In this document: positions 11,706 through 23,900 of the stretch, in pieces | How the letters are laid out: each line of letters starts with the position of its first letter | Numbering within the stretch: the stretch's first letter is position 1 | From: Chimonanthus salicifolius | Taxonomy: Eukaryota; Streptophyta; Magnoliopsida; Laurales; Calycanthaceae | Assembly (NCBI GenBank): GCA_013350335.1 | Contig: CM023539.1 | Span: 32,784,631 to 32,848,630 of the forward strand | DNA: 64,000 bases | Direction: 5' to 3' | Program-made: the position numbers and the translations under genes | The notes under the pieces: generated by a model | Seen by the model: only the letters and a program-made list of their open reading frames with translations | What the model was told of the DNA's origin: nothing | Databases searched by the model: none

Positions 11706-13154
11706 CTACTTTTTCTTTTTGCTTTTCACAGTGATGAAGAGATTCTTTTTGGTGGGAGAAACTTCATCATCAACATCTTCAATTTGAATTTGGTCTTCAG
11801 GAAGTTGTTAGAGAGCGGCAAATTGATTTTCAGCCATTAATCCTTTGGCTTTTGTTGAAAATGATTCTCCAGAAGTCTCAGGAGATCTTCCAAATTGTGC
11901 CAGTACTTTTTTCATCCAATCATCTTTCAGTTTGAGGAGATCGGCAGCAATGACCAGGGCTTTTTTTGAAATGTTGTGAGAAGGGGTAGAAGAGGAGGGA
12001 GATGTTGTAAGCTTTTTAGAAAATGGGGAGACAGATGTTGCAAGTGTTTCTTTTGTAAATACATAAACTACATCGATGAAACTAACATTTGATTTGACCA
12101 CAGGATTAACATGTGTTTCAGATGTCTGACAGATTTCAGCTCTATATGCAAGTATCTCATCAAAAGTAAATTTTTTCTAATTTCGAATTTCAATTTTGCT
12201 AGATAAAACAGGAGGACCAAGATCCATTCGTTTTTCAAATACAGATCTACAAATCCATGGGATATTGAAAAAAGAATAAAACATCATTGTTGTCCATTCT
12301 TCAAAAGCAAATGTTATTGAATTAAAAAGTGTTTTGTTCTCAGATTTTAAAATTGAAGAATATTTTTGAGATGTTGGTAAAACAATTTTGGGAAGAGCTT
12401 CTGTATGTGCTCCAAAAGGAGTCCAAAATTTATTAAACCACCATAAAGGAATTTCGTCAATTTTGTCAATCTTTATTCGAATAAACAAAGAATGTAAAAA
12501 TGCAAAATTTTGGTAGAATAAAATATTTTCCCATGCAGACATATAATCCCAATAATTAAATGTTAAATCATGTAAACCAGGTTTTGAAATAGTCATGTGT
12601 TGAAATAGAGGAGCACCCCATTGTTCTTTAGAAATAACTTTTAAAACTTTTATTTTAGAATAGCCTATTTCACAGTTGTTCAGAAAATACCCTTCAAAAT
12701 GACTTTTGTTTTGGTCTTTACTGAAATGATCAAATGCACAACTTTGTTTTTCAATTAAAATGGCAAGATAAAAATTATAAGGATGAGATGTTCTAACAAA
12801 ATTGCCAGGAGCAAAACAGAGGGGAATTATTTCTTGAATAGGAATTGATTCAGAATGACAAGTGTCAGGCAAAGTATAAATGAGTTGGTTATATCTGTTG
12901 AAGACAGTTTGGAATTCAGATGTTGGACCGGGTCTGGCAATAGGAACAGATGTTGGAGATGTAAATTGAACAGTAGAAGGGAATCCCCAAATAGCATGTT
13001 TTTTGTAGATGTTGGGTCAAACAGGTCTGGGCCTCGGAGAAAGAGGGGCACCAGTGCAAATGTCAAAAGGACTTGGATTTATGATGGACTGCAATTGTTG
13101 GGCCTTTTGAAAGGGATAAGAAAGCCTCATGGGCCTACGAGGAGGAGGTCGCAT
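11706..13154 (-). pseudogene. Second pararetroviral ORF, unknown function, three internal stops
   Basis: The minus strand from ATG 13154 to TAG 11706 is one frame of 483 codons with internal stops near 13018 and at 12177-12179 and 11808-11810, and no frameshift seen. The N-terminal part is Pro-rich. The middle (12872-12177) is an aromatic-rich globular region with motifs such as HFEGYFLNNCEIGY and WWFNKFWTPFG. The C-terminus is Lys/Ser-rich and ends in a basic tail. Similar proteins accompany caulimovirid-like polymerases in plant genomes. Its place after RNase H is where caulimoviruses and relatives carry the inclusion-body/transactivator protein, but homology to that protein is not visible. 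The plus-strand frame at 12855-13160 is a shadow. Confidence 0.65.
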
Positions 13155-13234
13155 TATTGAGAAACCAATAGACAAAAATAGCAATGATCACAATTACCAC
13201 AAGATTGGTAAAAGTGTCAAAGATCTCTTATTCA

Positions 13235-14521
13235 ACTTCTAATATTTCTTCAATGTTGTATTTGATTTCTGTAAAAATTCTCTAGATAAAAAGTCAGCCA
13301 GAGTGTTATTAGATCCATTAACAAATTCTATTTCAAAATAAAAAATGCTAAGAATAGCCTGCCATCTGGCGAATATTTGTTTATTTGTTAATTTTTTACA
13401 TCTTTTTCTATCACTTCTTTAGCAGATTTGCAGTCAATTTTTAATAGAAATTTTTTATTCAAAAGATCTAATTGAAACTTTTGAATACTTAAGACAATAG
13501 ATAATTTTTTTTTTTTAATTGTTGAATGATTAGATTATGCAGGATTCCATGTTCCTGAAATAAATCTAACTATTTTTTCTTTATTATCTTCAATTTGAAA
13601 TAAGATACTGCTGTATCCAATTTCAGAGGCATCTGTTTGAACTATGTTAAATGCATCAGGATTGGCTAAATTTAAACAAGGAAGATTTTTTATCTTTTGT
13701 TTAATCCTTTGAACTGCTTTAGTATACTCATCATTCCAAGTAGGAGGATTTTTCTTTAACTTTTGTTGTAATACTTTTATAACTTTAGCCAAGTCTTGAT
13801 AGAAATTAGAAATATAATTTAAACATCCTAAAAATCTCTGTAATTGTTTTACATCTTTTATTTTGTTAGGAAACTTATCACCGAATTCAATAACTCGGTT
13901 GATAGGTTCAACAATATTATTTTTTAGCTTGAAGCCAACAAAGTTTATTTCAGTTTTAAATAACTTCATTTTTCTCTGGCTTAAAAATAAACCATTTTTA
14001 ATTAAAATCTTTTTAAATATATCTAGATGTTTCCAATGATGAGATATAGAATCAGAAAAGATTAATATATCATCAATGTAAACAAGCATAAATGCATTAA
14101 AAAGATTAAATATGTCAGTGATAATCCTTTGGAATTCAGATGGTGTATTCTTCAATCCGAAAGGCATAACATTTCATTCATAGTGACCCGAAGGTACTAC
14201 GAAACCAGTTTTATATTTGTCTTTTTCTTTAATTTGTATTCGTCAAAATCTAGATTTTAAATCAAATTTTGAGAATATTCTTGCATTGTAGATTTTATGA
14301 AGAATGTCCTGAATATTACGTATTGGAAACCTAATAGATTGCAGGACCTTATTTAAAGGTTTAAAATTAATTACTAAACGTGGTACACCACGTTCTCGTT
14401 CAGTAGCATTATTCACATAGAAAGCAGTACAGCTCCAAAGAGAGTTACTTTCTTTGATCAAATTTTTGTTTTTTAGATCTGTTATCTCTTTTCTACACAT
14501 TTCTTGTTGTTCATGTGACAT
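13235..14521 (-). pseudogene. Pararetroviral reverse transcriptase-RNase H, broken
   Basis: Minus-strand frame with RT fingers at 14521-14243 (RGVPRLVINFKPLNK, then SKFDLKS), palm at 14167-13535 with the catalytic YIDD at about 14066-14077, and RNase H start QTDASEIGY at about 13640-13615. It continues past a stop at 13535-13537 into the DCKSA segment near 13420 and FARWQAILS near 13360, where a frame change occurs. Stops interrupt at 14243-14245, 14174-14176 and 13535-13537; otherwise the frame is continuous with the protease. It would copy pregenomic RNA into DNA if intact; it is not. Confidence 0.85.
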
Positions 14522-15898
14522 TTGTGCAGCTCTTGCTTTTGTAGAAATTTTTTCTTCTGTAAACTCTTTTATATGAGGGAGAGAAATAATATGTTCTTTT
14601 CATCCCCAGAATGCGTTCGTGAGATCAGAACAGCATTTTAAAGCAAGTGTTTTTTCATAAAGTTTTTTCTTAGCTAAGAAGGAACTTTCTTAAATTTGTT
14701 CAGAAATTTTTAAAATTTTAATTGCAGACTGAATATCTAATTTAAATGTTTCTTTTTGAAGAATTATTCTATTTAATTGATCTATTTGTTTTGTTTTTTC
14801 TTGTGAAACAAATTTGAATATGATTTCTGTATTGTCAATGTTAGTTAAGATTCCATCTTTTGTTTTTATGTATGGAGCAATTTGCATTAAAAATTGATTT
14901 CCTAAGATTAAATCATCAGACATTCCTTCCATTTGAAATTGTAAAATGTTAGGAATACACTTTCCTTTTTTACAGATTATTACATCAGGGATTTTATAAG
15001 CTAATTTTATTTCTTTTCCATTTGCAGAACTTACAGAATATTTAGTTTATTCAAAATATTTTAATAGTAAAATTCCTTGATTAACACAATTTATGTCTGC
15101 ACCAGTATCTAATAGAGCGATTAGTTTTTTGTTATAACCATATGTTAATCTTAGATTTATTTTAACATGCCATTTTCTATAGGTTATAGTTATTAATTCA
15201 TTTAATAAAATATTACCTGCGTTTTCAGGAGGAGGATTGGAAGATTTAGTTCTATCTATAACTTTTATGTTGGCATTTATTTCAAGAATTTCTAATCTCA
15301 TTTTATGTTGATTAATATATTTCTTTAATTCTTTTATTTCATTATTTAATTGATGTACTAATTGTTGTAAATCTTTTATATTAACAGGTTTTGGTTCTTC
15401 AAATTTTGATAAATTTTTATATATATTATTTAAGTTTATCATTTGAATTGGTTTTTGACTTGTTTGAATTGGTCTTTTTGGTTTACTGTTTAATTCTAAA
15501 ATTCCAGATATCATTTCCTTTTGTTTTTCTACATTTTCTATTTGCATTATTGTTTCTAAAGTAATTTGGTCTTTTTTACTTAAAACATTTATAGAAGGGG
15601 AATCTGAATCATTTAAATCTATGTATTCATATCTATGAGAATCTTCATATAATCTTATCATACAAATGTTACATTTACAGTTTGAGTTATCTTCACATTC
15701 TTTTGTTTTTCCTATGTCAAATTGATCCATTAATTTATTAATTAGATTATTTTCACTTTCAGATTCACTTGTTGGTTCTAAATTTTTAGATTCATTATCA
15801 CTTTTACTTGTTGATAAATTTAATTCATTTAGACTTTCTAAGATTGCTTTTATTACATTTTTATAATTTTTATTTTTATAACATTTGTTGGCAAAATG
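14522..15898 (-). pseudogene. Pararetroviral aspartic protease and linker, broken
   Basis: The open stretch 15898-15047 begins just after the zinc knuckle. It holds a Ser/Glu-rich linker, a Cys-containing segment (CKCNICMI, about 15670-15650), a predicted coiled coil (about 15360-15290) and the retropepsin active site LLDTGADINCV at 15115-15085. After a stop at 15047-15049 the same frame continues through the protease body, including ILGNQFL near 14900, to stops at 14690-14692 and 14600-14602, then into the RT N-terminus. The position between capsid and RT is standard for caulimovirid polyproteins. Confidence 0.8.
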
Positions 15899-16628
15899 TC
15901 ATTTTTTACCACATTTAAAACAAACATCGTTTGGACTTGGTTTTTTCTGACTTGATTCAGACTTATCATATTTCTTGAAAGGCCTTTTATCAAAACTTTT
16001 ATTTGGTGGTTTTTTATAGTTTCGTTTATATGTTTGTTTATTTCTCTTTGAAACATGATCATTTTCATATCTTTGTTTTTTATATCTTAACTTAGATGTT
16101 TTTCGTTTTACTTCTTTAAAGGGGTCAAACTGATCACAGAAATCACCCATTTCTTTTTTATTAAAATATTATTCAGTTTTAATTTTTTTTTTTAATTTCA
16201 TATTGTTACATATTTCTAAACCTATTTGATTTATTATTTGATGTAACTCAGCAAAAGTATATTATTCATAATTTATTTCTCCACTGTCATTTTTGTGTAG
16301 TCTTTCTTTTACCTTTTTTTCAAATAATGGCGATAATCCAACGATATATTTTACATGCCAATGAACAGCTTGTGAATCATGTATTTTATAGATAGAATTC
16401 ATAAAATAGTCGTTATATTCAGAAAATTGTGACATTGATCTACATCTTAAATTATGTAAGTAGTCTTTTACATTTTGCTCAAATTTAGGATATCTTCCTA
16501 TAAAATGTCTTGCTATATTTGTTATTAGACATTCAACAATATCATTAATTAATCTACCAGAAGGGTCTAGAATTGCATTTCCTAAATCATCTTTTTGTTT
16601 AGCAATTATTATTAACCAGTCCGATTTT
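15899..16628 (-). pseudogene. Pararetroviral capsid protein C-terminal part, broken
   Basis: The frame opens at the truncation point near 16628 and runs to a stop at 16262-16264, continues to a stop at 16169-16171, then to 15899-15901. It contains a helical capsid-like segment (LITNIARHFIGRYP near 16530) and a Lys/Arg-rich tail. It ends in a CCHC zinc knuckle near 15885-15925 (CFKCGKK, then a stop codon inside the knuckle, then HFANKC). The part before 16262 has no ATG start and is easily overlooked. The N-terminal capsid half and the movement protein are absent. Confidence 0.75.
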
Positions 16629-17912
16629 AATTACATTCAACCAAACACTTCATTTTGAGCCACGAGTTTACAATTAAGTATGACAGTCACATTCCATTTT
16701 CAACATTGCATATAATATACTTTTCCTTTTCTCCCTTTGAGTACTAAAAATAAATGAAGGCTGAAATATGTGAGTGCATGATATAGCGCGCAGCTGACAA
16801 TTAATAGTACTTAGTTTTCGTGCCGCTTCAGCATTTAAGCCTCATTCTTCCACTTGACTTTAGAAAGATTCAAATTTTAAAGAGGATTTAAACCAAAGAT
16901 CAAATTCAAGTGGAATTCTTAGATTATTCCACTTAGATTTTCGCCGTCCTTATTGTACTTTTGATCCTTGACAAACGGAAGGGTCAAGTGGGTCAGTTGA
17001 TGTGCAACCCACCAAATTTGAATCTTAGTTTATTACTATTTATTAGTTAAAGTAGAATATCAACTTTAGTCTAATACTCTAATTGGATTTATTACTACTT
17101 AAGTTAGTCAAACGAAGGTATGTCCCTCTAATTGCTCACATTTCCATAACTATAGTCTCATAAAAATCATTAATTAACATATAAATTCATGGGATTCCAC
17201 GTCCATATAAGTTATGCGCCTAGTTTTTGTGGAGAGAGCACTTAAGATTCGTGGATAGAACATGACCCCCTTTTAAATGATCAACCCACCATTCTTTAAC
17301 CTTGTATGGTGCGATTCTTCCATCACTTTAAAGACAAGAACTGAATTGTCAAAGCTATGGACGTTTGTGTTTGTCCCTTCATCATGTGAAAGAACATCAA
17401 CTCAACCTTCTATAAACTTTCAAACCCTAGATTAAAATGTCGTCCAAGTATAATTTTTTTCAAAATCCGATACATCATATTGTAATGTAACAGCATGTTA
17501 TAAACTCCCAATTATAGCGGCTGATATTCCAATATAGCTTAATACTTGAGCTTTCAAATTTACAAGAGAAATAATCAGGCAATAAGAGTAGGTCTTTTAT
17601 ATCCACCATCTATTAGATTTTTATTTTTCAAATTTCACTAATAAATGATAGATATGTATGACTTTACCTTATTATGATCACGTCTTTTGTATTTGATCAT
17701 TTCTCATTTTGAAAAGCATTATAGGTTAATACCTTAGTTGATGTAGAATTTTAAAAATTCTTTAACATTATGTTTCTTACTTGTCAAACTCAAATCAAAT
17801 ATGTTGGCCATCGAGAGTTATTCGTATTAATTACTTCCATCTCACTTTTTAAATTATGACAAGAAAATATTGGGATTTGGAAATTGAATAACTAGTGGTC
17901 TATCATATCTAC
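16629..17912. other. Intergenic, nothing recognised
   Basis: Mixed-composition DNA between the truncated pararetrovirus and the TRIM at 17918. No open frame, repeat ends or RNA gene recognised. The left edge is the host/virus junction. Confidence 0.5.
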
Positions 17913-17917
17913 ATATG

Positions 17918-18515
17918 TGATACCCTGCACCTTCAAAACTGATGAGGGAAAGTCCCACATTGGTTTAGAAGGATGAAGGATGAGGGGTTTTAAGAGGCCA
18001 GCCCTCTTGACTTCATGTGATGCGTTTTGGGCAGGGCCATGTGGGCCAGGGCTCAAATGTAAAACCATGCGGGTTCGAGCTGTGTTCGAGGTCCAAAGCG
18101 GACAATATCACACTGAGTCAAGTCCTAAGCACTGTGTTCGAGTCGAGTCGTTACAAATTTGGTATCAGAGCCGAGGTTCTACACTCGAACTGTGTGGGCT
18201 TTCCTCCTTCTCCTGTAGTTGTTGAGTTGGACCAGATCGAACCGGGGACGGTTCGAGACTCTAGGGGAGGGGATTGTGATACCCTGCACCTTCAAAACCG
18301 ATGTGGCACTTTCCCACATCGGTTTAGAAGGATGAGGGATGAGGGGTTTTAAGAGGCCAACCCCTCTTGACCAAGTGTGAGGCCTTTTGGGCAGGGCCAT
18401 GTGGGCCCGGGCTCAGGAACAAAACCGTGCTGGTTTGAGCTGTTTACGAGGTCCAAAGCGGACAATATCATACTGAGTCAAGCCCTAAGCTCTGTGTTTG
18501 GGTCGAGTCGTTATA
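17918..18515 (+). mobile_element. TRIM retrotransposon, 598 bp, TSD ATATG
   Basis: LTR1 17918-18155 (238 bp) and LTR2 18277-18515 (239 bp) both begin TGATACCCTGCACCTTCAAA and end GAGTCGTTACA or GAGTCGTTATA. A perfect Met-tRNA primer-binding site TGGTATCAGAGCC is at 18160-18172, and a purine tract AGGGGAGGGGATTG runs up to 18276. The duplication ATATG is at 17913-17917 and 18516-18520. The 121-bp interior has no coding capacity; the 60-110-aa frames crossing it are chance. Confidence 0.95.
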
Positions 18516-18520
18516 ATATG

Positions 18521-19432
18521 TCAACATCCATCACTAGACATCGTTCTCCCAAAAAAAGAGGGATGTCGGTGTAGAATTTTGGAAAAAAGTAGCTTAAAGT
18601 CTCTATCATTGAAAATTGTATATATAGAAAATTACAGGCCTCTCAATGAAGAAAGAATCAATTAATAAAACAATTTACAATTCCGTGATTAGGGAAGCTC
18701 ACAACTGATGGAATACATAATAATGGAAAATCACTCGGGTAAAGAATTTCCTTTAATAGTCGGCACAAGTATTAATACATTGCACAGTTGGTTGTGGCCT
18801 TGGCCCACTGTGGACCTATGTCTCATTTTCTACCTTGAAACATCGATTTCCATTTGAGTTGCTTAGATGGAGTTTTTTATTTCAAACAGGGGAATTAGTG
18901 GAGGTGGTATCAGTTCCCACCTTTCTCACTTCTGAAATGCTCCAATTTCTTCTAAAGTATTGAAGCTCATATGACCCTGTCTAAATGGGTCTGTCTTCAG
19001 TGGTGAAAGTGAGGTCATTTGATTTGATAAGAGAAGAGACAAGAGAAGAGATAAGAGCATTGGATGCTTTCTTATTCTCAGAAAGATGAGCATACCAAAT
19101 TTCCAGCATAAGGAAAAAAACAAAACCACGAGTGCCTTTAGAGCATGTCCCATTATAACAAAAAGAAAATTGTGTCCCATATGGTAACCATATATTTAAT
19201 ATCTAAAGGACCATTGCTCCGTTACAATTTGTTTTAAAGTAATGGAAAGTGAAATCCTCAAATGAGAGCAGCGGCCACCCCATAATCGGAAGGGCAAATC
19301 AATGGCTTTGAAGATATAATCCCCACAATTATAGTAATCGAGCAGTAGAGCAGAGCACAATGGAATATAATTGCAACAAATTTCTGTGGTTTTCAATAAA
19401 TATATCTACTGAAAGCATATAACCCATGCATG
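18521..19432. other. Intergenic, nothing recognised
   Basis: No gene or repeat boundary seen. The minus-strand frames at 18926-19180 and 19196-19396 have no recognisable domain. Confidence 0.5.
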
Positions 19433-19440
19433 CGGCGGCC

Positions 19441-19806
19441 TAGGGCTGAAATCGAGTCGGTTTCTTAAAACTCAATCCGACCCTAGTTAATATTTATGAA
19501 CCCGACCTGACCTGAATTGTTGACTTGAAATTCTCGACCCGGCCCGACCCAAATTCTAACCCGACTCAACTCGAATTCTGACTCGACCCACATTTTAATC
19601 CCATTTTAGTCTAATTTTAGCCGAGTTGGGTCGGGTTTGGTCGGATTAACTTGTAAATCCCAATCTGACCCAATTCAAATTTAATGCAGGTTTTTGTCTT
19701 CTCAACCCGACCCGACCTCCTAACCCAACTCATATGACCCGACCCTCATGATTTCTCGGGTCGGGTCATGCAGGTCAGGTTTGACCCGACCCGAGTTTCA
19801 CCCCTA
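19441..19806. mobile_element. hAT-type MITE rich in GGGTCGGG motifs, 366 bp
   Basis: Ends TAGGGCTGAAATCGAGTCGG and (reverse complement) TAGGGGTGAAACTCGGGTCG are inverted repeats. Flanks CGGCGGCC (19433-19440) and GGGCGGCC (19807-19814) match at 7 of 8 positions, as for a hAT duplication. The interior is built of CCCGACCC/GGGTCGGG words in both orientations, so the whole element could fold into a long imperfect hairpin. Confidence 0.8.
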
Positions 19807-19814
19807 GGGCGGCC

Positions 19815-20428
19815 CCATCCTCTGTTCACTGTGAAAGTAAAAATATAATTTTGATGGTGATTGGCTTTATATTATCTTTACAATCTTCTCCCCATCTCTC
19901 CTTTCCCCTGTTAGTTTGGTCAAAATGTGAAGCAAAGACCAATTGGATGGATTCCACGGGGATGAATGATTCAATTTACATGGACGAGCAAGAGCAAAGT
20001 ATTACGAGTGCAACTTGTATTAATCCTAACCTATATTTACTAAGGAAAATTTAGAGTCCAACTCTGACACATTTAGGGCTCAAGTCCAAATTAAGATTAA
20101 AAAAATAGGGCCCGTTTAAATTTGAGTCAGGCTCGAGCTGGCATTCTTAGGACTCAACTTAAAGTGGTAGGCTGAGTTTAATTTTAGGACCTCCATCGAC
20201 GAGAAAATGAGTTAGATTCTACATCATCAAGCCTATGGGACTTAAAAAATGGTAGAAGGGAATTAAAAAAAAAAAAAAAAAAAAACAGAAGGAAAGAAAA
20301 TCAAAATAAAGAATCAAAGAAAATAAAAAATAAAAAAATATAGAACTCAAATTCCAAATGAATAAAAAAACTCAAAAAAGATTCTTCCTGATTCTCGAAA
20401 AATGAGGACAAATCGATTGATCAAGAAA
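19815..20428. other. Intergenic, nothing recognised
   Basis: AT-rich with an A-rich run near 20265-20345. No gene or mobile-element ends identified. Confidence 0.5.
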
Positions 20429-20980
20429 GATCTCTTGTTTTTATTATAAGATTGTGATTTGATCTACATATTTTGATAAAAAGAATAATCCTCTTCTTTG
20501 ATCATAATCTAAAATAAAATGGAAACTGATATATTATACATATTTTATATCTAATAATAGATTTATGATTAATTAAAAATTTTAATCTCTACATATTTTG
20601 AAATACCCCGCACCTTGGAGGATGCTATGTGTGGCGCCAGCAAGGGCACTAAAAGGTCTTATACTGCCCAGGGAGTTGAATAGGTTGTGGTATTTAGGTT
20701 CGGAAGCCTCACCTTTCTAACACAAGGCATTTTGGGTGTCAATTTGAGTTGGTGCACCAAAGCAAAGTCGTGATGGCCCATTTAGGCCCAAAGCAGAGAA
20801 TATTGTGTTGGCGAGACAGGGTGTTAGAAAATGGTATCAAAGCACGGTTCAACTCTCCTTTGATCTCTTGTTTTTATTATAAGATCATGATCTAATCCAC
20901 ATATTTTGGTAAAAAGAATAATCATCTCCTTTGATCATAATCCAAAATAAAATGGAAAGTGATATATTATACATATTTTA
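20429..20980 (+). repeat. 433-bp tandem duplication (copy 1 and start of copy 2)
   Basis: Copy 1 starts GATCTCTTGTTTTTATTATA at 20429; copy 2 starts with the same words at 20862, offset 433 bp. Copy 2 runs to 20980, is interrupted by LTR C, and resumes at 33379. Both copies carry a 230-bp TRIM LTR in the same sequence context (20599-20828 and 33435-33664). The duplication breakpoint lies just downstream of the TRIM primer-binding site. Confidence 0.85.
20599..20850 (+). mobile_element. TRIM LTR with primer-binding site (duplicated copy)
   Basis: 230-bp LTR beginning TGAAATACCCCGCACCTTGG and ending GGTGTTAGA, followed by TGGTATCAAAGC (Met-tRNA-type primer site) at about 20832. It is the same family and same insertion as 33435-33664, since the flanking DNA is also shared. 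The rest of the element is absent because the tandem duplication ends here. Confidence 0.8.
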
Positions 20981-23900
20981 TGTAACGCCTCTTCCTCTCC
21001 CACTAAAATCAGAGTGTTATAATATGAAAATTTCCGTGGAGAGAGATGAGCATCATGACCCGAGCCAAGCCCGAGTACGAAGACCTGACCCTCGACTGGC
21101 CCAACCTAGCACATGTGTGGATTAAATCCATGATAATCTTTGCACATGCTAGAAATAATCAGTGGAATTTAAAACATTTATAAATATGATCACACATGAA
21201 AGAAATTAAGGATCCTCCACAATCAAATACAATACCAAAATACATAAAATAAGAGTTTTAGGAGTTATAATTATTACACTTCCAAAAGAATACTCCTACA
21301 AATAGATCTCTTTTAATTTCAAAAGAAACTAATTCGAATCATGCATCTCCTTCAATCCCGTTCATACGTTGCCGCTGCTTGGTCCGTCTCCTTCTCCGTT
21401 CCCTTGAAATGCATTCACATCTAAAGGAGAAATTTATGAACTTAGTCAACGCGCCCAGTGATAATTCTAATCAAAGGGTATGGGGTTGCACATAGGAGTG
21501 TTATAACAAAATACACGTACTTACATTTTCATGATTAGACGAGCATATGATACACAGTAATACATTTTCTCAAATCCTTTTCAATTCGTTGATGAATTCT
21601 CATACGTTCTCAAATAACATCATATTAAAAATTATCTCATATTTAATCAATATCCATTCCTTTCTCTCATATTAAAATTATATCAAAATAGCAGACTTAT
21701 AATAAATTTATATTCATTTCATCAGCAAAATCTCATACTCGAATCGTATCGATGTTCATCATGATGCAACATGTCATGCATGCTATGAAGAATGTATGCC
21801 CTTCCATGCCCCATAATACACAATCCACAATTTAATCGGGTTCACCGGTGGAGTGTTGCCTCCATATCAATGTAATTACGATACTAAAGTCTGTCCGGAC
21901 TGCTCAGCCCTTTAGATCGTCAAATACAATTTCCATTCCAATAAAACCACGTACCAAATTCTGTCCAGACCACTCAATCCTTTGGATCGTCAAATACAAT
22001 TTCTCTTTCAATAACCATGATACCAAAGTCTGTCCGAACTGCTCAGCCCTTTGGTTCATCAAATGCAATCCAGATCCCATGCAATGTGCATGAGATAAAA
22101 TATCATAACTCCAGTTCTTCAACAATGTAGGAAAACCTACCTGAACGAAGATGATGGAGTAGAAAGGGTTTCGAAGTGGCACGAACAGCGTTGGGGGAAA
22201 TCTTGGATCTTCGTTTCGTTTCCATGTATGTCAAAATACAACAATCATCATGTCATTAAACTTAATCCAATTAGTTGTCCTTAGTTCTCTAAGTCTCATG
22301 TTGTCTCTCTTAGTAATTAGACATGTAGAGGCCTAGCCTAAGGTTTAGGATCCATGCTTGGACAAATGGGTTGGTCTTAGAATACTTAAACTACCCTCAT
22401 ACATCCTAACATTACTTTGGGTGTGCTTTGTCCTAACCAAGGGTAAAATTGTCATTTCACACATAATACTCCGTTTAAACTTAATTTATAAAAATCCAAA
22501 TTATTTAAAGTCACTGATATATTCTTTAGTGAATCAGAATTTAGGAATAAAATGCTCATTATTAGTGTTGAGACATGAAAACTGACATTTTTGCCCCCGT
22601 TATTTGGAATAGTTAACCTTCAATTTTGTATATATCACATACAATAATGTTGTTTGTTAGTTTTGTAGATAAATTTGGAAAATACAGGAAATCAATCAAA
22701 TTCATGGAAAATTGCAAAGATTTGTGCTTAAAATTAGAAGACCCAGGATTTTTAAAAATTAATCTCAAACCACTTTAGGATTTTTATTGTAAATTGATTA
22801 ATCTGGATCCAAGTATGAGAGTTTAGATTAATTCCATATTTTTAGATTTTAAGTGGTGAGTTAATTATTTTAATTCTGAAGAGAGAAGCTGCAATTCAAG
22901 GGCCAAAGTCTGAAATTCAAATTCATGGGCCAAAAATCCACTCCAAATGGGCCAAGCTATGCTCCAAATGTCAAGCATTGGGCCAAGCTCAAGTAATCCA
23001 TGCGCATTTCACAAATGGGCCAGGCTAACGTGCAAGTCCAAGTCCAGTAGGCCAAAGTTCAAGTTCATGTGCTCAAGTCCAATTGAGGTCCAACTGCCCA
23101 ATACCCTGTGATCCATGTACCCATGTTTGAATTTTACTGTGTAAAGCCTAAGTCCACACGCCATATCCTTGTCCCTCTCCTTGTCATCCAAACTATCCAT
23201 TCCATCATCTTTAATCCAGACCATCCATTGAATTCACAAACTTAGGAAAACCCTTAGCCATCTTTCCTTGTCCATTGCATACATATTTCACATTAGATCT
23301 AAGCCATCCATTTCATCATCCATCTAGATTAATCATAGAATCATAATCCTCCTTGCATTATCTTACCTTTTTCATAATTCATCTTAACCACCCATCACTA
23401 GGATCATTAGATTTAAGCATTTTTAATCCAAACCATTCTTCATAAAACCTTAGATCTAACCCATCTTGCTCTTCAAGCAACTCAAACCCTATCCAAGCAA
23501 ATTTGCCACATCACCAACACCTCAACGCCAATCTATCTCCATTCCACACGATTTTATCATATCTTATACACCTCATTCGAATTTCACATATAGTAAACCC
23601 TCCATGTCATCATGCATACATCTAACCATCCATTCACCTTAACTTTAGATCTCATCCATTCATTGCATATTACATAAACCCTAATCCCACAAGCAAACTT
23701 CGACCATAGCCAATCCAATCCCTACACATTCGAACCAATTTTTTAGCACTCTTTTATGATTATCCGATTTAATTTTAATTTTCTATTCTTTGTTTAATTA
23801 ATTGGACATAATGAAATAGTTGTGACTTAGGTTTCGTTAGATTCAGATCTAAGGTTCCGATGGGACATAATGAAATAGTTAAATTTTGAATTTAATTGTT

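Larger units (their letters stand above)
11691..16628 (-). mobile_element. Endogenous pararetrovirus, Caulimoviridae-like, degenerate
   Basis: On the minus strand the order is capsid, zinc knuckle, aspartic protease, reverse transcriptase, RNase H, then a second long ORF. There is no integrase and no flanking LTR pair, which separates it from Ty3/gypsy elements. The polymerase segments look most like the caulimovirid-like enzymatic polyproteins common in plant genomes. All polyprotein segments share one frame, from 16625 down to about 13390, broken by nine in-frame stops. The movement-protein end and leader are missing beyond 16628, so the copy is 5'-truncated and cannot be expressed as a virus. 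Genus not assigned. Confidence 0.82.

Noticed and set aside
12855..13160. 101-aa plus-strand frame
   Set aside because: It is antisense to the second pararetroviral ORF and shows no family features.
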